Source: Mauremys mutica
Lineage: Eukaryota > Chordata > Testudines > Geoemydidae
Length of the DNA: 64,000 bases
Direction: 5' to 3'
NCBI RefSeq assembly: GCF_020497125.1
Contig: NC_059075.1
Coordinates: 107,361,222 to 107,425,221, forward strand
Within the stretch, counting starts at the first letter, position 1; each line of letters opens with the position of its first letter. Under the pieces are notes generated by a model. It was not told the DNA's origin, did not search any database, and was given only the letters and a program-made list of their open reading frames with translations. Positions 26,180 through 37,394 of the stretch are shown here, piece by piece. The position numbers and the translations under genes are program-made.

Positions 26180-27350
26180 GACAGTCTAGGCTGTCTCTGT
26201 GAATTTTTTGTTGAGACCCCTGTGCCTGCTGTTGCACAAATCATTTGCGCGGTGGATTCTGGGTAAATGTCGCCAGTCATTCCTTCCTCCGGGAAAGCAA
26301 GGGCAGACAATCATTTCGATCACGTTTTCCATGAAATGCCCTGGCACACGCCATAGCGTGGCAACAATGGACCCTATTTTGCCTTTTGTGTATGTCACCG
26401 TATGTGTACTGTATGCCGCTGACAGAGGCGGACCAGCAGCGCTACACAGCAGCATGCTTATGCTTTTGCATGACAGCAGCGATGGTTACCAGGCATACTG
26501 CACCGTCTACCATACCATGAACTGGTAAGAAGACGGTAATAAGATGGTCATGGTTACCTGTCCTTTTGCACTGCGCCATTTGGTGCTGTCATAAGTGCCC
26601 CTGGTCGATCAGCCAGGGGCGCAAAAGCAAAATTTGGGAATGACTCCCCGAGTCAATCCCTCCTTTTTGGTATCTAAAAATAGAATCAGTCCTGCCTAGA
26701 TTATGGGCAAGTGTACTAGAGAACCACTGTATCATAGAACCAGAGAGCACAGCTGCTCTCTGTCCAATCCTGCATAAATTTTGAGCTGAACGCTATTCAC
26801 AGGGTGTGCTCCTGAAACAACCCCAGCTGTTCATTCCGTTCTTCCCCCAGCCTTCCTGGGTTCCAATACCATTGTCCCCCCACTTGTGTGATGAAGTAAT
26901 ATAGAATGCATGAATAAGACACAGGTAGTCGTTTGTGAGAAATGAGTGGAAGGAAGCCTCCAGCTGCAATGATAGTCCAGAGATGACATTAAGGGGTGTG
27001 GAGGAGGGAGCCACTCATCCCTCTGCTAGTCCAGGGGCAATTGAATCTTTTCTTTACAATGAAGGGTGGGGGCTGATGGATCTCAGCCCCCTGTTGCAAT
27101 GATGAGGACGGTTACCAGCCATACTGCACCATCTACCATGAAAAATTAGCAACAGGCGGCCTTGACCGACCGGTCCCAAGCAAGTTGGTACGGTTGTCAT
27201 GGTTACCAGCCCTTTTGCACTGCCCCATGTGCCAATAGGCTGATGATGAGGATGGATTTCCATCGTTTTGTACCATCAGCCATCCATAGCGTGGGGGGAG
27301 CAAGGATGTTGGTGTTGAGTGCTGCACCATCGCGTCTATCTGCAGCATTC
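26180..27350. repeat. Repeated segments within the Harbinger intron
   Basis: 'gatggttaccaggcatactg' with 'caccgtctaccat' (about 26480-26518) recurs as 'gacggttaccagccatactg' with 'caccatctaccatgaa' (about 27107-27142). A second pair, 'catggttacc.g.ccttttgcactg', lies at about 26548-26575 and 27198-27225. So ~600-bp-spaced direct repeats build up the Myb intron. Confidence 0.7.
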
Positions 27351-27710
27351 AGTACAGATACGGTGACATGTAAAAGAGTCAACAGAGGATTGTTTTCCCT
27401 TTAACTTCTGGGGGTCGGGGGGGGTGCGTAAATTGCCGAGCTATGCCCCGTCCCACCGCGGACACTGTGTTTGACCCTAGAAGCATTTGGAGATCAGCCA
27501 AGAATGCAAATGCTTTTCGGAGACAGCAGGAACTGTGGGATACCTTGCGTCCTCGTTCCCCCCTCCCTCCATGAGCGTCCATTTGATTCTTTGGCTTTCC
27601 GTTACGCTCGTCACGCAGCTGCGTGCTGAGTCTGTGCTATGCCGTCTGTCCGTTTATTTATTAAAAATACTTTGGACCAGGCGTAACGTAACATTTCTTC
27701 CCCTACTTAG

Positions 27711-28047
27711 ATGCAGGAGTCTCCGAGCGAGATCACCGTGAGGACAGGCACTGAAGGAGATAGAGAGCGCATGCTGCGTGAAATCTAGCACGAACCACGG
27801 ACCTATGCAGCCGTGCTCTGGGAGGCAGTGCTCCCTGAATACCGCATGAAAGCCTCGCGCGGAAAAGTGTGCTATCACGGAGCACCCAATAAGGCAGCTC
27901 TCCCCAGGAACCTCCTGCTGATGCTTATCGATTAACGGCAGGAGAGCTTCGTGGCGTTCTCCCAGGAGGATTTCTGTTCTATCACCATATATACAGAGAC
28001 CTCCTTTTCACACACTTCAGATTCCTGTTATATTAAGAATAAAAGTT
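27711..28047 (+). pseudogene. Unidentified decayed ORF inside the Myb-gene intron
   Basis: On the plus strand, an acceptor-like 'cttcccctacttag' leads into an ATG at 27711 and about 110 codons broken only by TAG (27786-27788) and TAA (27933-27935); AATAAA follows at about 28039. Readable stretches include PSEITVRTGTEGDRE, AVLPEYRMKASR, ALPRNLLLMLID and ESFVAFSQEDFCSI. The composition looks coding, but I do not recognise a domain. It may be a third transposon-encoded product, an alternative exon, or a captured fragment. It lies entirely within the minus-strand Myb intron. Confidence 0.5.
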
Positions 28048-28983
28048 AACATGGTTAAAGCACTTACCGACTGCTCCTACCCCTGATTCAGGATCCGGGT
28101 TCCTGGCCGGGGAGGGTTGGTAGGGGATCTCCGTGACGGTGAAGAAGAGATCCTGGCTGTCGGGGAAACCAGCATTGTAAGCGCTATCGCCTGCCTCGTC
28201 CTCCACAAACCCTTCCTCATCTTCCCCGTCCGTGAACATCGTCGAGGAACTGTCCGTCGACACTGTCCCATCATCAGAGTCCATGGTCACTGGTGGGGCA
28301 GTGGTGGCAGGCTCCGTAGCGTCCGTTGGCCGCTTTGATTTTTTGGTAGCCTTGTCTGGGGTCCTTGATTTTCACGCGGCGCTGCGTTGCATGATGGCTG
28401 TATCCTCTGTCTGTATCATGGCTTTGGAGACCTTCTCGTAGGTCTTTGCATTCCGTTCTTTGGACCGCAGCTCCGAAAGCACAGACTCCTCGCCCCACAC
28501 ACCGATCAGATCCAAGAGTTCCCGGTCAGTCTATGCCGGGTCCCTCTTTCTATTCAGAGATTACATGAACTCCTCTGCTGGAGAGCTCTGCATTGCTGCC
28601 GGTGCTGCGGAGCTCGCCCCGATGTGCAACTAGAACGTCAGATTCAAACCGCCCAGACAGGAAAATGAATTCAAATTTTCGCGGGTCATTTCCTGTGTGG
28701 CTGGGCAGAGAATCCAAGCTCGGGCTGCTGTCCAGAGCGTCAACAGAGTGGTGCAGTGTGGGATAGCTCCCAGAGCTACTAAGTTCGATTTCCATCCACA
28801 CCTAGCCTAATTCGAACTAGCCATGTCGAATTTAGCGTTACTCCACCTGCCGGGGTGGAGTACCAAATTCGAACTAAAGAGCCCTCTAGTTCGAATTAAA
28901 TGGCTTCCTGGTGTGGACGGTTGAGCGGTTAGTTCGAATTAACGCTGCTAAATTCGAATTAAAGTCCTAGTGTAGACCAGGCC

Positions 28984-29310
28984 TGAGAGGAGACATGATA
29001 ACAGTTTTCAGGTACATAAAAGGTTGTTACAAGGAGGAGGGAGAAGAATTGTTCTTCTTAATCTCGGAGAATAGGACAAGAATCAATGGGCTTAAATTGC
29101 AGCAAGAGAGGTTTAGGTTGGACATTAGGAAAAACTTCCTAACTGGCAGAGTGGTTAAGCACTGGAATAAATTGCCTAGGGACGTTGTGGAATCTCCATC
29201 ATTGGAGATTTTTAAGAGCAGGTTGGACAATACTTAGTCCTGCCATGAGTTCAGGGGACTGGACTAGATGACCTCTTGAGGTCCCTTCTAGTCCTATCAT
29301 TCTATGATTC
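28984..29310 (+). mobile_element. CR1 LINE, 3' segment after the Harbinger insertion
   Basis: Resumes the interrupted ORF2 at RGDMITVF and runs through RFRLDIRKNF and VKHWNKLPRDVVESPSLEIF to a stop near 29237. The CR1 tail follows, ending 'attctatgattctataa'. It joins with 23500-24111 as a single CR1 insertion. Confidence 0.93.
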
Positions 29311-29780
29311 TATAACTGTGAACGAGTCAGGGAGGAGGGTAGATTTAACAAGGAGCAAGGCTGCAGGGGTAGACCTGGGATTGGCTGGGCAAAGAAACTG
29401 GGACAAGATGTGGGGGAGGGGGAAACAATGAACAAATAGCATGGGGATGGAGAATGAGACCGTGAGGCAAGGGTGCAGAGGCTTGGAAAGGAAGAGACAG
29501 ATCAAATGAAGAGTTTGGGGTGGGGAGACTGGGAATGGCTTGGCATGGAGACTGAGCTGGGGGGTGGGGGTGAGACTGGGAGTGGCAAGTCTAGGGCCGA
29601 GACTCAGACTTGCTGAGCAAGGAGGCGGGAGCTTGAGGAGTGGAAACTAGGACTGGCTAGATGAGGAAAATAGGATAAGGAGTCAGGTGTGTGGAAGAGA
29701 CAAGATGGAGGGAATGAGGCAGAAGGGTCAAGCTTGGGAGAGAATGGACAGAAGAGCTTTTGCCCACTAGAACACACAGT
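29311..29780 (+). repeat. G/A-rich degenerate minisatellite
   Basis: Irregular repeats of 'gagactgggaatggctt', 'gagactgggagtggcaag' and 'gaaactaggactggctag' continue those at 23280-23480, confirming that the CR1 split one repeat unit. Confidence 0.7.
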
Positions 29781-32197
29781 CCTCCTGAGCCTGAAATGGA
29801 ACCCAAGAGTCCTGAGTCTCACCATTCCTCTGCTGTCGGCAAACATCTGTGAAACCCATAAAAAAAGTGTTCCATCCACCTCCCATGCTAGTCCACACAG
29901 AAGATGACAAGTACTACTGCTACCAGTTACTCACAAAACAACCTTGTTAAAAGAACATTATTAAGGTTGCAAAGTCCAGTATTTAACAATTAGGAAATGC
30001 CAGAATGAATTTGACCTGCTTGTGCATATGCCTTATGACACAGTCTTTAATTAGACTATTATTTTTCCACAGATCCCCCACCACCACCACATACGCCCCA
30101 TTTCTGATGCAGTATGAACCCTGCTTAGCTCCTCAGAGCCAAGAGATCACAGCACAAGATAGCAGGGTGTAGGTTTTTCCATGTGACTGCTTCAGGCAGA
30201 TGTCTTAAAGCAGGAGTTCGGTCAGTTCTGACATTGCTCCTTTAATCTTCACAACTACTACTAAAGCTGGAGTTTCCTCTCAAAAAGCATTTTAATTACA
30301 AAACCTCCAGGCTTCTACCTTCCTTCCCTGGACTGACATTTGTGCAAAAGCCATTTCCACTGCTTCCTCATTAATACAATAGAAACTGGTAGTATAACTG
30401 CCATTGGCACAGTGGCACCAGCCAATGCTGAGCAGAACTAAAGCAGGTTTTGCTGCCGCAGAGAGCGATCTCAATGCCTCACTGTACAATGTCTAATGGT
30501 TTGTTGTTCTCCCTGATAGTGTTCTTTTAGTAATTAGCTAACAAAGGAGAAGGTAGTAGTAAAAACAAGCCTATTTACATGGCTTAGTAGTGTCTCCCAT
30601 TTCCCATCCTAGTTCCTGCCAGTGTCTTATTCAGTATCATTTGGAAAGAAGAATTGGAACACTCTTGTCCTTTCTTATTTGTTATTTCTGTACTTCCAGG
30701 AGGCCAGAGTTCAGTTTCTCTATTAATCACTGAAAATCATCCGTTTATGCTGAATTAAGAGTCTGATTATCTTAAATGAAAGCAGATGTTATTAAAAATT
30801 ACAGAAAGAAAGAAAGAAAGAACGAACAAGGGGATAGATGCAAAAAACACCCACATGCCTTGTCAAATCCAATGGAAAATTTTGTGAGGGAGGATCTAAA
30901 CTTGACTTACACCATATTGTATTTGAGAGAAAAGTCTTTAGTCTATCTGACACAGGAACAACAAAACCCTCTCTCTGTCAGAGCTTAATAGATTAGATGT
31001 TCCCTCAAAATGTCTCCAATTTGTGTTTGTTTTATAGCCCCCATCTTGTTTGCTAAGTGTTAACATATAGCATTATTCATTTCCTAATACCTGATCAGAA
31101 GGATTAAAAGCTGTTTGAATCTTGTTTGGATGCTTCTTGTTTCTTTCTGCTTCCCCACACAGTGGCCATGTCTGTCACAGGAAATCTGCTCTCATTAACA
31201 AAATGAAACAGTTTAGGTCTGGGATATCAGTTTAGGATAAACAATGCATTTTCCTTCTCCTAAGCATACATCTAAGTAGCATAAGTACATACTTCCTTAG
31301 CGCAGATAATCATTATAGCCTTTTGTTCAGTTTCACACCTTCTAGTAAACATGTCTAAGGCCTTTTTGGAGTGGTTCCTGCTCAGACTGGGTTTGAGTTT
31401 ACAGCAGTAATAAGAATTAGTGAGAAAACAGGTATCCAACAAATTTTAAAATCATGTTAGTTGTGACCACATAAGTCACGTGCTCAGACACTGCCACTGC
31501 AGGAAGTATAACTGGTTGTTTTAGCATAGCAAATAGCCCTGACCCCAAAGTACTTTGTTTGCAAATGGTGTTCTTTTGCTGGATTGTTTCTCCTCTATCT
31601 CATCCACAATGCTGGATACAGAAGAAGAGGAAGTAGCAGCAACTTCACAAGGCTGTAACAGCAGTCTGGACGATGTTACTGTATTGCAGAGTGCAAACCA
31701 AACAGCAGTGGCTAGGGCCCATTAACTTGGTATTAAGAGATATTCTTGTCACTATGTAAACAATGAGAGACTGAGCTGCATTCAAACCTAATTGACTAGG
31801 GCATTGGGACAAGCAGGGAAGACTTATTTGGGAGCAGTGAGTAAGGTTGGCTTTTAATGCCCTCTATTCCAGACAATACAGTCAGGGTAAGGTGCTCCTG
31901 TACATTAGACAGGCACCCTCTGCTGAGCCATCTTCACCACACAGCCAACAAATTAAGACTGTAGACTAGGGAGAGAGCAAAAAGGGGAGGGAGGGAGGGT
32001 ATGAGCCAACATGCAACCAAGAGACAACACCACTTTGTCTCCCCTTTATCCTCATCCTCCCACACACGTACCCCTTCTCACCTGTGCTGTCCAAAATATA
32101 AATGTGTGGCCACTGCACAAGAATAACCCTCTGATGGGAAAGATATAAAGTGAAAAACAAATTCTCTGTCTGGTAGGAATAACAAGTATCAGCGTGC
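29781..32197. other. Intronic sequence, nothing recognised
   Basis: No gene. Contains an AGAAAGAA microsatellite at about 30803-30828 and a G/A-rich tract at about 31966-32000. Confidence 0.55.
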
Positions 32198-32205
32198 TAT
32201 TAGAG

Positions 32206-32425
32206 CAGGGGTTCTCAAACTGGGGGTTGGGACCCCTCAGGGGGTCGCGAGGTTATTACATGGGGGGGTCGTGAGCCGTCAGCCTCCACCCCAAACCCCG
32301 CTTTGCCTCCAGCATTTATAATGGTGTTAAATATATAAACAAGTGTTTTTAATTTATAAGGGAGGTCTCACTCAGAGGCTTGCTATGTGAAAGGGGTCAC
32401 CAGTACAATAGTTTGAGAACCACTG
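32206..32425. mobile_element. hAT MITE (Charlie-like ends)
   Basis: Starts CAGGGGTTCTCAAACT and ends AGTTTGAGAACCACTG, the classic Charlie-type inverted ends. It is flanked by 8-bp duplications TATTAGAG (32198-32205) and TACTAGAG (32426-32433), 7 of 8 identical. At 220 bp it is noncoding. Confidence 0.9.
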
Positions 32426-32433
32426 TACTAGAG

Positions 32434-33479
32434 GGTATTACAACAGCATGTAGCACAATAGGGTCCTGGTCCATGACCAGGGTTCCAGGCACAACAGTAA
32501 CACAATTACATACCAATTACAACTAGTGCTTAAAACCAGCACCTACCCACCCAGACACATAAGGAGGAAAGAAACAGACCTATCCACTCCATCCCCGGCT
32601 TGACTGCAAGAATAACCTGCCTCTCAGTAGATACATGCAGATACACTGAGTATTCTCCAAAAGAATAAACAAACTTATGTATACTTCAAGCAAACACAAA
32701 ATTTGAATGTGGTGTTAGCCACACCTATTGGCAACATTTTTTAGAATGACATGGTGACTTACAAGACTATAAGTATGTAAAAACACTACTCAATTCCAAG
32801 ATAAGTGCACTTACAAAAATATTATAATTAACAGAAGGCTTCACTGTGCATTTATTTTATATTACATAGCAGAAGGTCCTGTTTTGTTAATCTCCTTGAC
32901 TTCATCCATAGGTACAGAAAAAGTTCACAAGAGTAATTCATTTCATTTGGCTACTGCAAAAGCCTTCGATAATGTCTCACTTGATAAGCTCCTTTTTAAA
33001 ATGCAACCTGTGCTAAGTGCTGGTTGAAACTGAAGAAAAAAAGCTCTATTGCAAAGGAGTTTTAAAAAAACAATTAACTAAAGCAACAATGGTTTCCCAC
33101 AGGGGTTTGTACACAGAACTCTGTTTTCAATTCTACATAATTGACCTAAGCAAAGAAACTAATAGTATTTCTTTCAAATTACAGGCAGCATAATGCAACA
33201 GGTGCACACTATAAATAAATAGGAGAGACACAGTTCATCTTTAAGAACAAGACAATTTAGCACTTAGAATGTATTATGAATATAAAGCATTAGAACTGGG
33301 ACTCAGGATCATGAATGGAACAGAAAATAAATATAAGTTTTAGCTTTAAATGTTAGGTGTTGCCATTGGTATGGAGCAAGCCTTTTCTTAAAATTGGTGA
33401 CAAAACCTTGAGGTGAAGAGACTGGATGGAGAGAGGAATTATGACTATGTTCCAGCTAACTGACAATGATAATTTAGAG
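32434..33479. other. Intronic sequence with an old repeat fragment
   Basis: About 32440-32515 is a reversed piece of the old dispersed repeat ('cacaatagggtcctggtcca'). The rest is AT-rich and unrecognised. Confidence 0.5.
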
Positions 33480-33483
33480 CAAC

Positions 33484-33690
33484 AAGGTGGATGAGGTAGT
33501 ATCTTTTATTGGACCAACTTCTGTTGGTGAAAGAGACAAGCTTTCAAGCTCCACAGAGCTCTTCTTCAGGTCTGTGGAGCTCAAAAGTTTCTCTCTTTCA
33601 CTAACAGAAGTTAGGCCAATAAAAGATATTACCTCACCCACCCATCTTTCTCATATCTTGGGACCAACACGGATACAATAACATGGCAAA
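33484..33690 (+). mobile_element. PLE-like tail arranged as an inverted repeat
   Basis: The left arm 'aggtggatgaggtagtatct...ccaacttctgttggtgaaag' is reversed in the right arm 'ctttcactaacagaagttag...gatattacctcaccca' around a centre 'agctcttcttcaggtctgtg'. It ends 'gggaccaacacggatacaat', parallel to the 'gactaacacggct' end of the other PLEs here. It is a noncoding foldback of about 200 bp; assignment to a second PLE family is by this tail resemblance. Confidence 0.65.
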
Positions 33691-34327
33691 TAACAGAAAT
33701 TTTTGTCAGACAAAGAAAAAAACCTTCATTCCTGGACACCTTTTGCCTCTCATCACCATGTCTCCAGAGAAAATCTACATTTGCTGGCAAAAATGAAAAT
33801 AAAATTGCCTCTTTACAAATACTCTTGGAGCAAAACCAAGTTCTTTCACACAGCTCTACTATGGCCTAGATAAAAAAGCATAGATTGATATGTTTGCTTG
33901 TTTCTGTTTCTTGGTTTGTTTGTTTTTGTGAGGAGGTTGGTTTTTGGGTTTTTTTGTTTGTTTTTACAATTTCTTGCATTTAAAATTTTTGAATGTATCA
34001 CTTATTATATGGCTTCCCTTTTTAATATAAAAGTGTTAAAATGTTAAGGAACAGATTTCAAACCACAAAATCCAAAGACACTATTAGTGAAGTCCAGAAT
34101 GATATCTATCTCTCACCTCCTTTGATTTACAAACCAAGATTCACACTTCTGGGAAACAAACATATTTGTCAAGAGTATAGGGGGAGTATATGTGCTGCAT
34201 ATGCATGAGTAGAAGTAAACAAATGGATGGGTTCTTTCTTTGAAAATGTGTTTTCACCATCTGTGCTGGGTACACAGGCCAGCATTCCAGAAATACACTT
34301 GGAAGCAGGAATTTCAATATTGGGTTG
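33691..34327. other. Intronic sequence with T/G-rich tract
   Basis: TTTG-rich stretch at about 33893-33965. No gene. Confidence 0.5.
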
Positions 34328-34335
34328 GTTTGGTC

Positions 34336-34520
34336 CAGGGGCGGCTCTAGGAATTGCGCCGCCCCAAGCAGGGCGCCTGCGGATGCTCCACTGAAGCCGC
34401 GGGACCAGCGGACCCTCCGCAGGCACGCCTGCGGGAGGTCCACCGGAGCCGCCTACCGCCCTCCTGCGGCACACCGCCCCAAGCACGCGTTTGGCGCGCT
34501 GGGATCTGGAGCCGGCCCTG
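34336..34520 (+). mobile_element. GC-rich hAT MITE, 185 bp
   Basis: Begins CAGGGGCGGCTCTA and ends TCTGGAGCCGGCCCTG, with perfect 8-bp duplications GTTTGGTC at 34328-34335 and 34521-34528. The interior is GC-rich with one 'gcctgcgggaggtccaccgg' unit. Open frames through it are a consequence of GC content. Confidence 0.93.
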
Positions 34521-34884
34521 GTTTGGTCTTTCTTCATAGTACTGTGTGAAAACACAACATCTTTAATAATTCATTATTAAAAAGTTTGACCCACAATGTA
34601 ATAAGAATACCCTATCTGCCATTGTTTCTTATCTTTTATGCATACACACACACATGAAAAATTAGCAAACTGTGAATCTGCATTGCAGAGTTTTAAAAAT
34701 AGCCTCTTAGTTCATATCTGCTGGCCAATCCGAGTCTGTGTAAACATCTTAGATTTCAATAAACTAAATCATAATCATGACTGATTAAACCTGAAGTATA
34801 CAAAGGCAAAGTAAATTGAGCCAGGTACATGCAACAGAATGAAGATAAGATAGAAGCTGGTTACCATACACAGGAACATAAGAG

Positions 34885-35252
34885 TTGCCTAAACAGAGAC
34901 TGGGAATGGTTGGGTCATTACACTAATTGAATCTATTTCCCTATGTTAAGTTCTCCTCACACCTTCTATGGGCCATCTTAATTATCACTTCAAAAAGTTT
35001 TTTTTCCTCCTGCTGACGATAGCTCATCTCAATTGATTAGACTCTTCCTGTTGGTATGCATACTTCCACCTTTTCATGTTCTCTGTATGTATAAATATCT
35101 CCTGTCTGTGTGTTCCATTCTATGCATCTGAAGAAGTGAGCTGCAGCTCACGAAAGCTCATGCTAAAATAAATTTGTTAGTCTTTAAGGTGCCACAAGTA
35201 CTCCTGTTCTTTTTGCGGATACAGACTAACACGGCTGCTACTCTGAAACCTG
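34885..35252 (+). mobile_element. PLE 3' end
   Basis: Shares with the 19237-21002 copy the segment from 'agagactgggaatgg.tggg' through 'gaagtgagctgcagctcacg', 'gtgccacaagtactcctgtt' and 'gatacagactaacacggctg'. Only the end of the coding region and the 3' UTR remain. Confidence 0.9.
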
Positions 35253-36539
35253 TCATTCTATTCTAGATTGTTGTCTCTGGTTATGGCCAATACATTGTTC
35301 CTCAGAGGAAAATGCAAACTAAAAATACAATGCACCTAGCCACTAAAAAGTACTTATAACATATACTGTAATTCTAAAAGCAACTGAAATTATCCACAAA
35401 AAAAAAAGTTTCTTAATTCCGGAGGATTATCTGATTTTAAACTACTAAAGTAAAAAGGGGTTCTTTCCTCATGTATTTTCAATAGATTTATTTCATTCAT
35501 TCAATCTTTGTCTCACATAGTTCTGCAACTTCCGTTGGTTATGAAAAGTCAGTTCCAACATAGGGACAAATATAGTCATAGGACTTCAGAGACCCTCTGC
35601 AAATAAATGAATTTAAGCCCTTCCAGTTTCTTTTCTCCATAGGGAGCACAAACAACTACTGCCACACACATCCATCCTACCTCTTGAAACTGATGTTTAG
35701 GAAGTGAGTGTCTTTGACAACAGGTGCAGATGCTGGGAGGCCCATGGGACCACACCAACTCTACAAAATGTTGGGAAGTTTCTCTATAGCACTGTCTTCC
35801 TTTCCTCAGTTGTGGCAGCGGCTACAGCCAGGATTTGGTACTAATGGTAGGATCCTCTCTAACATATACCAGAGCTACTGGGTATGTTCTCATGTGGATA
35901 CGTGAGAACTGATTCCCCAAGTAATCTCCACCTGTATTCATAGAAGCCATACATCTAAATCTTCAATTAGTGAGCTAAGTTTTATTTGCATTAGTAGTGT
36001 TTAGTGTGTGGACTCTAACCAATTTACCTGACAAGCCAAGAACAGGGGATAAATTAAAACCATTAAACTTAAAAGGATGTCGGAACAATTCACCTAGCAG
36101 AAATAACATTTTCTGTCACCTCTGGCTCATGATTTAGCTTTTTTATGTAGATGTACAGCTTACTTAGTGATAAATGAATAGATGATTCCCAGTTCAACTC
36201 TCCTGACAAACTGTGCCCATCACCTATGACTAATGAATACAAAATACAAAATTGCTTGAGCACAAAGACTTGTTTCTCATTCTGTCTCCTTTGAGACAGT
36301 TCCCTTGCTTGGCCTCAGTGAAATAAGATATGGATCCTTCAAATGGCCTGGGCAGTGTCCAATTGTCTTAACCAGCAGCTGCCACTTCTGCTTATCCTGG
36401 ATGATAAAAAAAAGAAAGAAAGAACACCTGGAATGTCTAAAAACAGAAATTGTCAGCACCTCTTTTGATGAGAGGAATCTGCCACACTATAGAACATGCA
36501 GTAGTTGACCAGAAACAAAATTACTCAGTGCTGGAGACC
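35253..36539. other. Intronic sequence, nothing recognised
   Basis: No gene or confident repeat. Confidence 0.5.
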
Positions 36540-37394
36540 TTGCAAACTACCATCTAGTATCTAACATGCCTTTTCTAAGCAAGCTAATTGAGAAGTTAGT
36601 TAGTGACAAATAGTCTCTAATGCCAACTGTCAGCTGCCAGCATCCTGGATCCCTCTCAGTCAGGCTTCAGGCCAATCCATCAGTGCAACAGGTGCTGTCT
36701 CTGACCTCCTGTTCACAGGCAAGCCAAACACATCTGCAGTCATCCTGCTTCAGCCAGCACTTCGCAGCACTTGACACCACTGAGCACCAAACACTCCTGT
36801 CCTACCTTCAAGAGGCTGCAGGTATGAATAGAAATGCCCTGAAATGCCTCAGGTTTTTCCTTTCAAACTGAACCCAGAGGGTCATTATGGGAGCTGTTAC
36901 TTCACCTCCACAGCCCTCACCTGTGCAGTCCCACAGGGCTCAAACCTCTCCTGATGTTATTCAATATCTCTAAGAAGCCATTGGGAGCTGGGGAAGCAAC
37001 ACAGGCTGAAGTGCCAACAGTTCACAGACAACATCCAGCTCTACATTTCCTTTATGTCAAATGTAAATAGCACCATATAAAGAGGCCACTCTAGCTAGAG
37101 GCAAGCTAGGCAGCTGCCTATGGTGACAGATGTGGCCTGACAACCCTTCCATCATGACATCATTCTGTAACATCCTCAGCCATGGGGTCCTTTCCGACGT
37201 CTCGGTGCTATTGCATACCCAAATAGCCATGACAGCAAAAACTACCCTCTTTCTATCTGTGATTGGCCCGAACATCGATCCCATCTGCTGAGGCACAGAT
37301 GGCCAGAATGATCTATGCATTTATCATCTCCACATTTGATTTGATTATTGCAAATTATGGCTTGAAACAAAGCCACACACTCTGAAAATTAGAA
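36540..37394 (+). pseudogene. Old L2-like non-LTR retrotransposon, 5' segment
   Basis: A heavily decayed reverse transcriptase readable through several frameshifts. In order: a 'SNMPFLSKLIEKLV' block (about 36560-36600), a degraded SGFRP-type block (about 36655-36680), 'LDTTEHQTLLSYL' (about 36770-36805), 'NALKCLRFFLSN', an 'AVPQG'-like block (about 36928-36945), and 'MIYAFIISTF' (about 37310-37340). These are in the order of L2/Rex-type reverse transcriptases. The clade is uncertain. It is cut at about 37395 by a CR1. Confidence 0.7.

Larger units (their letters stand above)
25720..28593 (-). pseudogene. Harbinger Myb/SANT-like DNA-binding protein gene, two exons, decayed
   Basis: The accessory protein of PIF/Harbinger elements, which in characterised members binds the ends and helps import the transposase. 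Exon 1 runs from an ATG at 28593 to 28068. It has the trihelix-like core (DLIGVWGEESVLSELRSK, RNAKTYEKVSK, RVKIKDPRQGYQK) with a TAG replacing an expected Trp codon, another early stop, frameshifts and a short deletion before the acidic Ser/Asp/Glu-rich segment. Donor GTAAGT at 28067-28062 and acceptor CAG at 26123-26121 are intact, and splicing keeps frame. Exon 2 (26120-25720) has a basic KIRRRKKKTR segment and the WREEHKQATQAMLVLLREQ coiled tail. Exon 2 is almost undamaged. Confidence 0.85.
24112..28983. mobile_element. PIF/Harbinger-like DNA transposon, 4.87 kb, inserted in CR1
   Basis: Terminal inverted repeats GGCC(T)TGTCTACACTA on the left and its near-perfect reverse on the right are flanked by the 3-bp duplication TAA (24109-24111) / TGA (28984-28986), one base diverged. 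Removing the element restores a continuous CR1 reading across the site. As in this superfamily, it has a transposase gene and a separate Myb/SANT-like gene, here convergent with tail-to-tail polyadenylation signals AATAAA at 25009-25014 (+) and 25053-25048 (-). Subterminal regions are rich in TTCGAA-type motifs. All genes are broken, so the copy is immobile on its own. Confidence 0.92.

Noticed and set aside
34141..34555. Frames of 100 and 128 codons
   Set aside because: They cross a hAT MITE boundary and have no family features.
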